Origin: Hymenobacter plasmatis
GTDB lineage: Bacteria > Bacteroidota > Bacteroidia > Cytophagales > Hymenobacteraceae
Direction of reading: 5' to 3'
DNA: 44,660 nucleotides
Assembly: GCF_020711255.1 (NCBI RefSeq)
Contig: NZ_JAJFAW010000035.1
Span: 1-44,660 of the forward strand
The notes below the pieces were generated by a model. The model worked only from the letters and a program-made list of their open reading frames with translations. It searched no databases and was not told the origin of the DNA. A program made the position numbers and the translations under genes. Positions 27,775 through 36,557 of this stretch are shown here, piece after piece. Positions within the stretch are counted from its first letter, which is position 1. Each line of letters starts with the position of its first letter.

Positions 27775-27944
27775 TGTCATTGCGAGCGCAGCGCGGCAAT
27801 CCTTCCTCTCACTGCGACCAATCCTGAGAAGTGACAAAGCCTTTTACAGTAAAAGCCCCGACTCGTAGCAGAGCCGGGGCTTTTCACATTACTAAGGTAG
27901 TTGCTGAGACCAGAACAGATTGCCGCGCTCCGCTCGCAGTGACA
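27775..27944. repeat. class-2 palindromic repeat enclosing a terminator (copy G)
   Basis: The left arm at 27775-27807 is nearly identical to that at 4032-4064 (TGTCATTGCGAGCG...); the right arm is 27917-27944. The interior again carries GCGACCA, CCT and a TGACAAAGCC stretch before an intrinsic terminator. It fills the gap between the convergent amidohydrolase and DinB genes, 8 and 15 nt from their stop codons. Confidence 0.87.
27851..27884. terminator. bidirectional intrinsic terminator
   Basis: AAAAGCCCCG at 27851-27860 pairs with CGGGGCTTTT at 27875-27884, with GACTC/GAGCC extending the stem by a few mismatched or wobble pairs. It serves the convergent genes on both sides. Confidence 0.88.
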
Positions 27945-27958
27945 GGCGAGGAGCCGTT

Positions 27959-28468
27959 CTACTTCTCGTCGGCGCTGGGACCGTAGAGGCCGGGCACCGG
28001 AATATCCAGCAACCGCAGGTATACCGTGAGCTGGCCGCGGTGGTGAATGCTATGGTTGAGCCCCATGATGCGCACTGCCGCGGCCTTGGGCATCTCCATG
28101 ATGGTGTGCTCGCCGCGGTGCAGCTTGAAATTATGGGTCAGTTTTTCGTCGTCGCTCTCGTGCAGCGCCTGGCGTAGGGTGGCGCTGTACTCGTCAAAGC
28201 GGGCAAGCAGCGCCTCGTGGCTAGTGGGCGTGGGGCCGGGCTTGGGAGCATTGGGGTCGAGAAAGTCGCGCGAATCCACTTGTACAAACAGAGTATTGAA
28301 AGCCAATAGGTTCACAACGTGGGTGGCTAGCTGCCACAGCGACATGCTCTTGGGGTGGGGCTTGTAGTCGGCTTGGTCGAAGGGGACCCGTTCGATTGTT
28401 TTGCGGGTTTGGGCCAGTTCATGGTCGAGCTCGGCAAGGATGTTTTGTTGGATGGAAGAGGTGTGCAT
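27959..28468 (-). CDS. DinB-family protein
   Basis: A 169-aa four-helix-bundle protein of the DinB/YfiT group. The three metal-binding histidines fit H50 (LWQLATHVVN), H139 and H143 (NHSIHHRGQLTVYL). Family members bind nickel or zinc and act as thiol-dependent transferases or damage-induced proteins; no specific substrate is evident. It lies 52 nt downstream of the UMF1 transporter gene on the same strand and may share its transcript. Confidence 0.9.
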   Translation of the reverse strand: MHTSSIQQNILAELDHELAQTRKTIERVPFDQADYKPHPKSMSLWQLATHVVNLLAFNTLFVQVDSRDFLDPNAPKPGPTPTSHEALLARFDEYSATLRQALHESDDEKLTHNFKLHRGEHTIMEMPKAAAVRIMGLNHSIHHRGQLTVYLRLLDIPVPGLYGPSADEK

Positions 28469-28520
28469 GAGGTGCTAAAAGGATGGACTAAACGCTGCGA
28501 ATTACGCAAAAAACCAACGG

Positions 28521-29948
28521 CTACCGGGACATGGGCGCGCCCATTTCGGCGGCAGCCGAGGCGGGCGGTGGGCCGGGCAACGCAATGGGGCCCAGTGAGT
28601 CTTCGCGCAGCTTTTTGCCGCGCAGCTGGAGCAGGAAGTACAGGCCCAGAATGAAGAACACAATCAGGGCCAGCAGGCTGTTGCGCATCGAGCCGGTAAC
28701 CTGGTTGATGATGCCGAACGTGGCCGTGCCGATGACGATGCTCAGCTTCTCGGTCACGTCGAAGAAGCTGAAGAAGGCGGCCGAGTTGGGCGTGTTTTCG
28801 GGAATAATCTTCGAATAAGTCGAACGGCTCAGGCTCTGGATAGCGCCCATAGTGAGGCCGATGATGGAAGCCAGCGCGTAGAAGCTCCAGCCGGCCTGCA
28901 CGAAGTAGCCGGCAATACATATCAGCATCCAGATGAACACCGACCAGCTCAGCGCCCGCGTGTTGCCGATACGCTCGGAGAGCTTGGCAAACAGGTAAGC
29001 GCCCGCGATGGCCACCACCTGCAGTAGCAGAATGGTGAGAATCAGCGCGCCCGATTCGAGGTGCAATTCATCGGTACCGAAGAGGGTGGCCACGTACATC
29101 ACCGTTTGCACGCCCATGTTGTAGGTGAAGTAGGCGAGCAGAAACTTCTTCACGTTAGGCAGCTGCTTGAGCTGGTCCCATACTTTGCCCAGCTCATGAA
29201 AACCGTTGAGCAGCCAGCCGCCCTTGGCTTCGGGCGCATCGGCCGGGCGGCCGCGGTCGGGCGGCAGCGTGGCAAAGGGAATCTGGGCGAAGCCGGCCCA
29301 CCACAGGCCAGTTAGCAGGAACGAGAGCTGCGCGGCCCGCTCGGCTCCAATACCAATTTTATCGTGAAACTGATTAATTACCAAGCAGGTAATCAGGAGG
29401 ATAACCGAGCCGATATAGCCCATCGAAAAGCCCTTGGCCGAGAGCGAATCAAACTTTTCTTCTGAGCTGATTTCGGGCAGGTAGGAATTGTAGAACACGA
29501 TGCTGCCCGAAAAGCCAACCGTAGCTGCCACGAAAATGAACGTGGACATGGTGAGCGTGGCCGGCGAGAAGAAGAACAGCCCCGCGCACGAGAGCGCTCC
29601 GATGTAGCAAAAGATTTGCAGGAACAGCTTCTTGCGCCCCGAAAAATCGGCCAGCGACGTGAGGAACGGGCTGACAATAGCAATGAGCAGGAACGAGGCC
29701 GAAATGGCGTAGTTCAGCAGCGAGGAGCCCGGCACCTGCATGCCCAGGAAGCTCACGGGGCTCTGGCCGCTGTCGGTGTGCGTTATCTGCTTGATGACGC
29801 TGGACCAGTAAATCGGAAAAATTGAGCTGGTAATCACCAGCGGATACACCGAGTTGGCCCAGTCGTAGAACGTCCAGCCGGTGGTGATGCGCTTGTTGTC
29901 TTTTTCGATGGCACCGGAAGCGGTGGCCAAGGTTGGGGAAGAGGCCAT
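28521..29948 (-). CDS. UMF1-type MFS transporter (Atg22-like)
   Basis: A 475-aa inner-membrane protein with about 12 helices. The diagnostic N-terminal motif is GWTFYDWANSVYPLVITSSIFP; SLADFSGRKKLFLQ and IIGLTMGAIQSLSRSTYSKIIP are the loop-2/3 and loop-8/9 MFS-like motifs of this family. The start at 29948 (MASSPTLATASG) is chosen; the frame extends to 30140 but that part is basic and non-membrane. Yeast Atg22 exports amino acids from the vacuole; bacterial members are uncharacterised permeases. A DinB gene follows. Confidence 0.9.
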   Translation of the reverse strand: MASSPTLATASGAIEKDNKRITTGWTFYDWANSVYPLVITSSIFPIYWSSVIKQITHTDSGQSPVSFLGMQVPGSSLLNYAISASFLLIAIVSPFLTSLADFSGRKKLFLQIFCYIGALSCAGLFFFSPATLTMSTFIFVAATVGFSGSIVFYNSYLPEISSEEKFDSLSAKGFSMGYIGSVILLITCLVINQFHDKIGIGAERAAQLSFLLTGLWWAGFAQIPFATLPPDRGRPADAPEAKGGWLLNGFHELGKVWDQLKQLPNVKKFLLAYFTYNMGVQTVMYVATLFGTDELHLESGALILTILLLQVVAIAGAYLFAKLSERIGNTRALSWSVFIWMLICIAGYFVQAGWSFYALASIIGLTMGAIQSLSRSTYSKIIPENTPNSAAFFSFFDVTEKLSIVIGTATFGIINQVTGSMRNSLLALIVFFILGLYFLLQLRGKKLREDSLGPIALPGPPPASAAAEMGAPMSR

Positions 29949-30270
29949 AAGGAAGGGCGCAGGTTGGAGCTTATATGCGGGCAAGGTAATGGGTTTTGGG
30001 CGCTTGCACCTTGGCCCGAGCTCCGCGGTAACCTCCACATTGGGCGACTTGCGAGTGAACGGAGTCGTGGCCCTTCTCTGGCGGGTTTCATCGTCGGTGA
30101 ACCAGCGCTTGGCGCGCTCGCCCCGTGCCTTGCCTAGCAATGAGCTTCTGAAGCTATAGACTTAGTGGTAAGCACCTGAAGTGCTGACGGCAGGACCGGT
30201 AACAGGCTAAGAACTCGGGAGCTGTTATTAAAGCAGCTCAACTTACGAGAGCTACCTAATTAGCACAATA

Positions 30271-30305
30271 AAAAAGCCCGTCTCCTTACAGGAAACGGGC
30301 TTTTT
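30271..30305 (-). terminator. tRNA-Ser terminator
   Basis: AAAAAGCCCGT at 30271-30281 pairs with ACGGGCTTTTT at 30295-30305, with an inner TCC/GGA stem. On the minus strand it begins two bases after the tRNA 3' end. Confidence 0.88.
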
Positions 30306-30306
30306 G

Positions 30307-30394
30307 TTGAGGGGATGGGATTCGAACCCACGATGACCTTTTGAGCCATACACACTTTCCAGGCGTGCTCCTTCGACCACTCGGACACCCCTCA
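30307..30394 (-). tRNA. tRNA-Ser (GGA)
   Basis: An 88-nt class II tRNA read on the minus strand. The acceptor stem TGAGGGG/CCCCTCA is perfect, followed by T8-G9 and a D-arm TCCGAGTGGTCGAAGGA typical of serine tRNAs. The anticodon loop CTGGAAA gives anticodon GGA (codons UCC/UCU). A long variable arm follows, and the T-arm holds GGTTCGAATCC. CCA is not encoded and the discriminator base is A. A TATCTTTG box stands upstream and a terminator directly downstream. Confidence 0.96.
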
Positions 30395-30413
30395 AGGATG
30401 TTGGTTGATGGGG

Positions 30414-30421
30414 CAAAGATA
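30414..30421 (-). promoter_or_regulatory. -7 box TATCTTTG of tRNA-Ser
   Basis: On the minus strand an exact TAnnTTTG match lies 20 nt upstream of the mature tRNA 5' end, leaving a short processed leader. Confidence 0.7.
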
Positions 30422-30431
30422 GAGCGCAGTT

Positions 30432-30503
30432 GGCAGTTGTTGGTTGTTAGCTGCCAGTTTTGTGCGCCTAACCTGGCCTGACAACTGACAACCAACAACT
30501 GAC
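30432..30503. repeat. 26-bp imperfect inverted repeat, GTTGTTGGTTGT type
   Basis: 30432-30457 and 30478-30503 pair over 26 bp with a few mismatches, most giving G-U pairs in RNA; the core is CAGTTGTTGGTTGT. It lies 10 nt past the asparaginase stop and just upstream of the tRNA promoter, so it may terminate the asparaginase transcript. Confidence 0.75.
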
Positions 30504-30512
30504 ACCTAAAAA

Positions 30513-31598
30513 TCAGGGCGTGATTTCGCCGCGCAGGTCCTGGCCCAGCAGCTCCCGGGTGCGCTCCTCCCCCAGCCCGAGGCCCAGCACAAACATCAGC
30601 TTCGTGACAGCGGCTTCGGTGGTGATGTCGTCGCCACCCACGATGCCCAGCTCGGTGAAGTGCGCACTGGTTTCGTACTTGCCCTGCACCACGCGGCCCT
30701 CTTCGCACTGGCTCACATTGAGCAACCACACGCCGCGGGCGCGGGCATCGGCCAGGCATTTCAAAAACCACGGCGCCGTAGGCGCGTTGCCCGAGCCATA
30801 GGTTTCGAGCACGCAGCCCCGCAGGCCCGGGATGCCCAGAATAGCGCTTACCACGGCTTCGGTGATGCCCGGAAACAAGCGCAGGACGGCAACGCCGGTT
30901 TCCAGGTTGGTGTGCACTTTAAGGCGGGCGCCGGGCAGCAGGCGGATGCTATTGTCGTCGAACTCCAGGCTGATGCCGGCCCGGGCTAGCGGCGGGTAAT
31001 TTTCGCTTTTGAAAGCGGCAAACTGCTGGCTTTCCACTTTTTTGGCGCGGGTGCCGCGAATGAGCACATCGTTGAAAAACACGCACACCTCCGGCACGCG
31101 CACGGTGTGGGCGCGGGGGTGGCGGGCCGCCGCAATTTCCAGCGCCGTCACGAGGTTGCGCTGGGCATCGGAGCGGTTGGCCCCCACCGGCACCTGCGCC
31201 CCGGTGAATACTACCGGCTTGCCCAGGTGCTCGAGCACGTAGCTCAACGCCGCGGCCGAATACGCCATGGTATCGGTGCCGTGCAGCACCACAAAGCCAT
31301 CGAAATCGGCGTAGTGCCGGCCGATGAGTTGAGCCAGAAACAGCCAGTCGTCGGGCGTTACGTTGCTGCTGTCGATGGGCGCGGGCAAGCTTAGCAGCTC
31401 CAGCTGAAACGGCAGGCGGGCCAGCTCAGGCATCTTGTGGTCGAGGCGCCCAAACTGCATGGGCACCAGCTCCCCGCTGCGGTTTACGGCCATGCCCACC
31501 GTGCCGCCGGTGTAAATAATGAGCAGCCGGGGCGCCGCGGTGTTGGCCGGGTCGGCGCGGGTGGGCAGGGGCAGCAGCGGCAAATCGAGGTCGGGCAT
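30513..31598 (-). CDS. ansA: type I L-asparaginase
   Basis: A 361-aa cytoplasmic-type asparaginase that hydrolyses asparagine to aspartate and ammonia. The two active-site threonine motifs are IIYTGGTVGM (about 27-36) and VLHGTDTMAYSA (about 103-114); VFTGAQVPVGANRSDAQRN and LETYGSGNAP are further family blocks. No signal peptide is present, which suits the type I form. The ATG at 31598 is chosen; the same frame stays open upstream across the mqo gene but has no family match there. It is divergent from mqo with 144 nt between. Confidence 0.93.
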   Translation of the reverse strand: MPDLDLPLLPLPTRADPANTAAPRLLIIYTGGTVGMAVNRSGELVPMQFGRLDHKMPELARLPFQLELLSLPAPIDSSNVTPDDWLFLAQLIGRHYADFDGFVVLHGTDTMAYSAAALSYVLEHLGKPVVFTGAQVPVGANRSDAQRNLVTALEIAAARHPRAHTVRVPEVCVFFNDVLIRGTRAKKVESQQFAAFKSENYPPLARAGISLEFDDNSIRLLPGARLKVHTNLETGVAVLRLFPGITEAVVSAILGIPGLRGCVLETYGSGNAPTAPWFLKCLADARARGVWLLNVSQCEEGRVVQGKYETSAHFTELGIVGGDDITTEAAVTKLMFVLGLGLGEERTRELLGQDLRGEITP

Positions 31599-31742
31599 GG
31601 GAGGAAGAACGAAAACTCCCCTGCTTACCAAGGAGGGAAGTGCCGTTGGCTGCTGCAAGGTAGTGTGCTGGTTTTTTTCGTCAACCAACAGCCCTTGCCC
31701 GTTATCGCTCGTATTGCCTACGGCCCTCCTATTACCATTTTT

Positions 31743-33248
31743 ATGACTCCAACGGACCAAGACCCCACCAAACCCGTCACCGACGTCGTCATTATTGGCG
31801 CGGGCATCATGAGCGCCACGCTGGGCGTGCTGCTCAAAGCCCTGGACCCCAACGTAACCATTGGCGGCTACGAGCGCCTCGACGCCGTGGCGGCCGAAAG
31901 CTCCGACGCCTGGAACAACGCCGGCACCGGCCACTCGGCGTTTTGTGAGCTCAACTACACCCCCGAGCGCCCCGACGGCTCCATCGACATCAGCAAGGCC
32001 GATAAAATTGCCGAGCAATTTGAGCTCAGCAAGCAGTTCTGGGCCACGCTGGTGCAGGAAGGTCAATTGCCCGACCCTACTTCCTTCATTCGCACCATTC
32101 CGCACATGAGCTTTGTGTGGGGCGCGGCCAACGTGGAATACCTGCGCAGGCGCCACACGGCCCTGCTGGGCTCTCCCCTCTTCCAGGGCATGGAATTCAG
32201 CGACGACCCCGCCCAGATTGCCGCCTGGATTCCGCTGGTGATGGACGGCCGCGACCCCGCCGTGCCGGTAGCCGCCACGCGCATGCCCATCGGCACCGAT
32301 GTCAACTTTGGCTCCCTCACCCGCTGCCTGTCCAATTACCTGAAGAGTTTGCCCGGAGTTGATTTGAACCTGGGCCACGAAGTGGAGGACTTCCGCCGCA
32401 AGGACGACGGCATCTGGCGCATCAAGGTGCGCAACCTGGCCACGGACGAAAGCCGCATTGTGCGGGCCCGCTTCGTGTTTATTGGGGCCGGTGGCGGCAC
32501 GCTGCCGCTGCTTGAAAAAACCGACATTCCGGAGGCCAACGGCTTCGGCGGCTTCCCCGTGAGCGGGCAGTGGCTGAAGTGCCAAAACCCCGCCGTGATT
32601 GCCCGGCATGAAGCCAAAGTGTACGGCAAGCCCGCCGTGGGTTCGCCGCCCATGTCGATGCCGCACCTTGATACCCGCCAGATAAACGGCCGCAAGGAGC
32701 TACTCTTTGGGCCCTACGCGGGCTTCAGCACCAAGTTTTTGAAGAAAGGCTCTTATACCGATTTGTTCCGTTCCATTGAGCTGGGCAACATCCGGCCGCT
32801 GCTCTATGCCGGGGCGCGCAACCTGGGTCTTACCCGCTACCTCATTGGGCAGGTGCTGCAATCGCCCGAAGAGCGCACCGCCGCCCTGCGCGAATATTAC
32901 CCCAAGGCCAACCCCGACGACTGGCAACTGGAAGTGGCCGGACAGCGCGTACAGGTCATCAAAAAGGACAAAAAGAAGGGCGGCGTGCTTGAATTTGGCA
33001 CCGAGATGGTTACCTCGGCCGACGGCTCCATGTCGGCGCTGCTTGGGGCTTCGCCGGGCGCCAGCACCGCCGTGGCCATCATGCTGGATTTGGTGCAAAA
33101 GTGCTTTCCCGACCGGGCCGCGACCCCCGAATGGCAGGCGCGATTCCGCCAACTGGTACCATCTTTCGGCAAGCACTTGGCCGCCGACCCGGCGCTTACT
33201 GCAGAGGTGCGTGAGCGCAGCCGCCAGGCCCTGAAATTGGAGGCGTAA
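31743..33248 (+). CDS. mqo: malate:quinone oxidoreductase
   Basis: A 501-aa FAD enzyme that oxidises malate to oxaloacetate and feeds electrons to the quinone pool at the membrane, a TCA-cycle step. The FAD-binding motif DVVIIGAGIMSATLG is at about 14-28; NNAGTGHSAFCELNYTP, FIGAGGGTLPLLEK, FGGFPVSGQWLKC, LFGPYAGFSTKFLK and a closing LGASPGASTA are strong family blocks. The start at 31743 (MTPTDQDPTKP) fits; the frame runs further upstream but crosses the divergent asparaginase. A class-1 palindrome begins 16 nt after the stop. Confidence 0.96.
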   Translation: MTPTDQDPTKPVTDVVIIGAGIMSATLGVLLKALDPNVTIGGYERLDAVAAESSDAWNNAGTGHSAFCELNYTPERPDGSIDISKADKIAEQFELSKQFWATLVQEGQLPDPTSFIRTIPHMSFVWGAANVEYLRRRHTALLGSPLFQGMEFSDDPAQIAAWIPLVMDGRDPAVPVAATRMPIGTDVNFGSLTRCLSNYLKSLPGVDLNLGHEVEDFRRKDDGIWRIKVRNLATDESRIVRARFVFIGAGGGTLPLLEKTDIPEANGFGGFPVSGQWLKCQNPAVIARHEAKVYGKPAVGSPPMSMPHLDTRQINGRKELLFGPYAGFSTKFLKKGSYTDLFRSIELGNIRPLLYAGARNLGLTRYLIGQVLQSPEERTAALREYYPKANPDDWQLEVAGQRVQVIKKDKKKGGVLEFGTEMVTSADGSMSALLGASPGASTAVAIMLDLVQKCFPDRAATPEWQARFRQLVPSFGKHLAADPALTAEVRERSRQALKLEA

Positions 33249-33263
33249 AGCCCGCAAAGCGCT

Positions 33264-33350
33264 TGTCATGCAGAGCGCCGCGAAGCATCTTATCGCCGCT
33301 GAACGAATTGTTCGAACGTGATAAGATGCTTCGCGGCGCTCTGCATGACA
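33264..33350. repeat. class-1 palindromic repeat (copy F), 31-bp perfect arms
   Basis: Arms at 33264-33294 and 33320-33350 are perfect inverse complements, beginning TGTCATGCAGAGCGCCGCG. The 25-nt spacer holds GAACGAATTGTTC. The unit is centred exactly between two convergent genes, 15 intervening nt from each stop codon. Confidence 0.93.
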
Positions 33351-33365
33351 GCCGCTTGAGTTACT

Positions 33366-34103
33366 CTAGCGGTTGTTCATGAGCCGAAACCGCTCGTCCA
33401 ATTCGGCGCGGGAGGCCAGTCGGGCTTGCTCCGACGTGCCGTAGCCGACTTCGTGCTCGCCGGCGGCCAGGCGCGCCATCACGGAATCGGCAAACTCGTT
33501 GACGGGAGCGCCGAAGGTGTGCAGCCCGGGTCCGCCGAGGTCGGTATTGACTGCCGGAGGCACAATTTCGAGCACCGAAATGCCGGTGGGCTGCAGCTGG
33601 TGACGCAACGACAGGGTGAACGAGTGCAGCGCGGCCTTGGTGGCGCTGTAGATGGGCGCAAACGCCGCGGGCGCAAACGACAAGCCCGACGTGACATTGA
33701 TAATGGCGGCCTGGGGCTGCTCGCGGAGATGCGGAATGAGCAGCATAGCCAGGTGGATGGGAGCTTCCACATTGATGGTGATTTCCTGGCGGAGTGTTTC
33801 CCAGTCTCCGGGGCTGTCGGCCAGTTGGATCCGGTTTTGGATGCCGGCGTTGTTTACCAGCACGTTGAGGCGCGGGTATTGGGTGGTGGCCCAACGTACC
33901 AGCTCCACCCGTTCGGCCACGTTGGCCACGTCGCACTCGCGGGTGATGAGGGCCGGGTAGAGTTGCTGGGCTTCAGCGAGTTTGTCGGCCCGACGGCCAC
34001 AAATAATGACGGTGCTGCCGGCCTGCAGAAAGCGGGCGGCCAAGGCCAGCCCAATGCCGGAAGCGCCGCCGGTGAGCAGAACCGTGTTGTTGGATAAGTT
34101 CAT
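33366..34103 (-). CDS. short-chain dehydrogenase/reductase
   Basis: A 245-aa NAD(P)-dependent oxidoreductase. Cofactor motif TGGASGIG near 10-17, NNAG near 85-88, active-site serine in NVTSGLSFAP and Y-S-A-T-K as YxxxK. The sequence resembles the DltE-like classical SDRs, with a PPAVNTDLGGPG segment after the active site. RR after ICG suggests NADP(H) preference. Substrate unknown. The ATG at 34103 (MNLSNNTVLLTGG) is chosen over one 13 codons upstream that adds a poor hydrophobic extension. Confidence 0.9.
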   Translation of the reverse strand: MNLSNNTVLLTGGASGIGLALAARFLQAGSTVIICGRRADKLAEAQQLYPALITRECDVANVAERVELVRWATTQYPRLNVLVNNAGIQNRIQLADSPGDWETLRQEITINVEAPIHLAMLLIPHLREQPQAAIINVTSGLSFAPAAFAPIYSATKAALHSFTLSLRHQLQPTGISVLEIVPPAVNTDLGGPGLHTFGAPVNEFADSVMARLAAGEHEVGYGTSEQARLASRAELDERFRLMNNR

Positions 34104-34235
34104 GAAAAGAAAGGGTAGTAAGTGGAAGTTGGCCGCTAACAAGTAGCGGCGGCAGATAGTTGAGCTGGTAGCCCGGCCGGGGTCTTATCTTTCGGGCTTA
34201 TTGCTGCAACTAAGCTTACGCGCCTCGCGCTTTTT

Positions 34236-34790
34236 ATGATTGAATTAGAACCCTTCACCCCGGCCGATTTCAGCGAACTCATGGCTTGGGTCGACGACGA
34301 ACGGCTTATGAAAGAGTGGAGCGGCTCGATGTTTTCGTTTCCCCTTACCCAAGCCAGCCTGAACTGGTACGTGGAAGATGCCAACAATTTCACCGACCCT
34401 AACGTATTTATTTACAAGGCCGTGGAATCCAAAACGGGCGTCACGGTCGGCCACATTTCCCTGGGCGGCATCAGCCAGCGCGACCGGGCCGGGCGCATCA
34501 CCCGCGTGCTGGTGGGCAAGTCAACGGAGCGCCGCCGGGGCATCTGCCAGGGCATGGTGAAGGCCTTGCTGCGCATTGGGTTTGAGGACCTGAAGCTGCA
34601 CCGCATCAGCTTGGGCGTCTACGACTTCAACCACGCGGCCATCAATTGCTACCTCAAAGCGGGCTTTACGCAGGAAGGTGTGCTGCGCGACGTGGTGCGG
34701 CACGGCGACGAATACTGGTCGCTCATCGAGATGGGCATCCTGGAAGACGAGTGGCGCGCCCTGTACCCGGCTGCTGAGAAAGCAGCGTAG
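34236..34790 (+). CDS. GNAT-family N-acetyltransferase, RimJ/RimL-like
   Basis: A 184-aa acetyl-CoA-dependent acetyltransferase. The acetyl-CoA loop is seen as VGKSTERRRGICQGMVKALL, followed by the RimL-type HRISLGVYDFNHAAINCYLKAGFTQEGVLRD block and the EYWSLIEMGILEDEW closing strand. Likely targets are a protein N-terminus, an amino sugar or an antibiotic; none is specified by sequence. TATCTTTC at 34186-34193 is a one-mismatch -7 box about 43 nt before the start. The stop codon overlaps an AGCTCAA motif. Confidence 0.88.
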   Translation: MIELEPFTPADFSELMAWVDDERLMKEWSGSMFSFPLTQASLNWYVEDANNFTDPNVFIYKAVESKTGVTVGHISLGGISQRDRAGRITRVLVGKSTERRRGICQGMVKALLRIGFEDLKLHRISLGVYDFNHAAINCYLKAGFTQEGVLRDVVRHGDEYWSLIEMGILEDEWRALYPAAEKAA

Positions 34791-34897
34791 CTCAAGCTCA
34801 CGGCCTGATACTTGCAGTGAGCTGGAATACGGCAGTAAATCGAGAAAAAAAGCTATAAATTGAGCCTGCATTTCTACTTCTCATGCTTCTCATTCCC

Positions 34898-35638
34898 ATG
34901 AACTTTCGGCTATTACCGCTGCTGGGCCTTTTGCTGACTGGCGCTACCGCTCACGCGCAGCAGGGTAGTCAATCGGGTGGCGTCGCGGCCCAAGCCAACC
35001 TAAACGCGTTGGTGGCCGGTGCCCCCGCAGTACTGCCCCGGGGCGAAAGCTACGGCCTGAAGGGCTCGCCCTACGCCGACAACCGCTGGCTGCCCGCCCT
35101 TATCACCCTGAACACCAATACGCCTCTGGCGCCGGTACCGTTGAAGTACGACGTGCTCGAGCACCGCTTGCTTATGCGCACGTTGGCCCGGCCCAAGGAT
35201 TCGCTGCAACTCGACGACCGCCAGGTGGTGCGGTTTGTGTTGCAAGAGCCCGCCACGCCATTCGGCCCCGCCAGGCAGCGCGTATTTCGCCGCTTCTCGG
35301 ATGCGCCACTCGAAAAGCACCGCACCGACTACGTAGAGGTGCTGCACGAAGGCCAGTACTCCCTGCTGAAGCACTACATCAAAACGCTGAAGAAAGCGAA
35401 CTACCAAGGCGCCTACAGCACCGACCAGCGGTACGACGAAATCGAAGATAAGACCGTGTACTATGTGCGCTCTGCCACCGGCAGCCTGGTACCGGTAAAG
35501 CTGGCCCTGAAGCCCCTGCAAGCCGCCGCCCCCACGCTCGCCGCTGCCCTGAAAACGGCCGCCGCCGCGAAAAGCCCCAAAACGGAAGCCGATTGGGCTG
35601 ATGTGCTTAACGCGGTTGACGCCAGCACCGCGAAATAG
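34898..35638 (+). CDS. secreted hypothetical protein
   Basis: A 246-aa exported protein with a signal peptide ending ATAHAQ. The mature part starts with a low-complexity linker, then a beta-rich domain with a GEYGLKGSPYADNRWLPA-like opening (here GESYGLKGSPYADNRW), LEHRLLMRTLARPKD and a charged RTDYVEVLHEGQYSLLKHYIK segment, and ends in an alanine-rich tail. I know similar secreted proteins of unknown role in Cytophagales but cannot name a family. An ATG five codons earlier (34883) is an equal start candidate. Confidence 0.75.
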   Translation: MNFRLLPLLGLLLTGATAHAQQGSQSGGVAAQANLNALVAGAPAVLPRGESYGLKGSPYADNRWLPALITLNTNTPLAPVPLKYDVLEHRLLMRTLARPKDSLQLDDRQVVRFVLQEPATPFGPARQRVFRRFSDAPLEKHRTDYVEVLHEGQYSLLKHYIKTLKKANYQGAYSTDQRYDEIEDKTVYYVRSATGSLVPVKLALKPLQAAAPTLAAALKTAAAAKSPKTEADWADVLNAVDASTAK

Positions 35639-35659
35639 CTGAATTTTGAGCTACTAAAC

Positions 35660-35693
35660 GTAGCCCCAGCGGGTACAACCCCGCTGGGGCTAC
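35660..35693. terminator. hairpin between convergent genes
   Basis: GTAGCCCCAGCGGG at 35660-35673 pairs perfectly with 35680-35693 around TACAAC. The stem is very stable but there is no T-tract on either strand, so termination is probable rather than certain. Confidence 0.7.
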
Positions 35694-35729
35694 CGTGTTA
35701 AGACAGAGCTCGTCGCTTAGCAACTTGAG

Positions 35730-36515
35730 CTAAACAGGCAATGGCGCGGGCAGACGGATGCCAAAATGGGTTTCCAGGGTCTGGGCGTAAGCATCAGAAT
35801 CGGCCAAGGTAATGGCGGTGATGGAACCATCGGGCCGCCGGATTTTCAGCTCGTTATCAACGAGGCTGGCGCGAAAATCGGGGGCGGCCAAGGTGGTGAT
35901 GCGCTTCTTGCGAAACGGCGAATCCGGCGACTGCGAATAATAGAAATTCATCATCTGGAAGTCGCTGGGCTGAGCCTCGTCGAGCGTGAATGTGTAGAGG
36001 CTCTGCCACACGCCCTGCATGTGCAGTTGCAGATGGTAGTTGTGCTGGGGCGCGGCTTGCAGGCGATAGGCATCGAAAAACTGGCGGTGTTCGGGGCCGG
36101 CCTCCAGGGGAATTGGCTCAATTAAGCCGTTGGTCCCAAAGCCCAAATCCACCAGCCAGGGCTGCCCGGTTACTTCCACTAGCAGCACCTCGTGCGCGCG
36201 GGGCCGCAGCGGCGGACCGGCCAGCAGGTTGCGGCCCACCAGGCACGTCACCCGAAAGCCCAACTGCTGCAGTACTAGCCGAAACAAGCCGTTGAGCTCG
36301 TAGCAGTAGCCGCCGCGTTTCTCCTGCACCAGCTTCTGCACCAGGCTGGCCGGGTCGAGGCCGATGGCGCGGTTGAGGTGAATGTCGAGGTTTTCGAACG
36401 GGATGCTGAACGCCTGCGCCCGGTGCAGTCCCACGAGCGTTTCCAGCGAGTGCGTGAGCGGGCCCTGGTAGCCAATGCGGGCGGTGTAGGCGGCAAGGTC
36501 AACGGTGGCAGACAT
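35730..36515 (-). CDS. nat: arylamine N-acetyltransferase
   Basis: A 261-aa enzyme that moves acetyl groups from acetyl-CoA to arylamines and hydrazines. The catalytic triad is visible: C71 in RGGYCYELNG, H108 in RAHEVLLVEV and D123 in WLVDLGFG. FENLDIHLNR near 40-49 is another family block. Length is typical. The ATG at 36515 (MSATVDLAAY) is preferred over one eight codons upstream. An SDR gene lies 42 nt upstream on the same strand and may be co-transcribed. Confidence 0.94.
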   Translation of the reverse strand: MSATVDLAAYTARIGYQGPLTHSLETLVGLHRAQAFSIPFENLDIHLNRAIGLDPASLVQKLVQEKRGGYCYELNGLFRLVLQQLGFRVTCLVGRNLLAGPPLRPRAHEVLLVEVTGQPWLVDLGFGTNGLIEPIPLEAGPEHRQFFDAYRLQAAPQHNYHLQLHMQGVWQSLYTFTLDEAQPSDFQMMNFYYSQSPDSPFRKKRITTLAAPDFRASLVDNELKIRRPDGSITAITLADSDAYAQTLETHFGIRLPAPLPV

Positions 36516-36557
36516 AGACGAACAATAGCGGTTAGGCAAGCAAGTTGCGGCAGCTAA

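Noticed and set aside
31599..32666. Minus-strand extension of the asparaginase frame to 717 residues
   Set aside because: The frame is open only because GC-rich coding DNA of mqo lies opposite; the extra part has no family signature and mqo is strongly supported.
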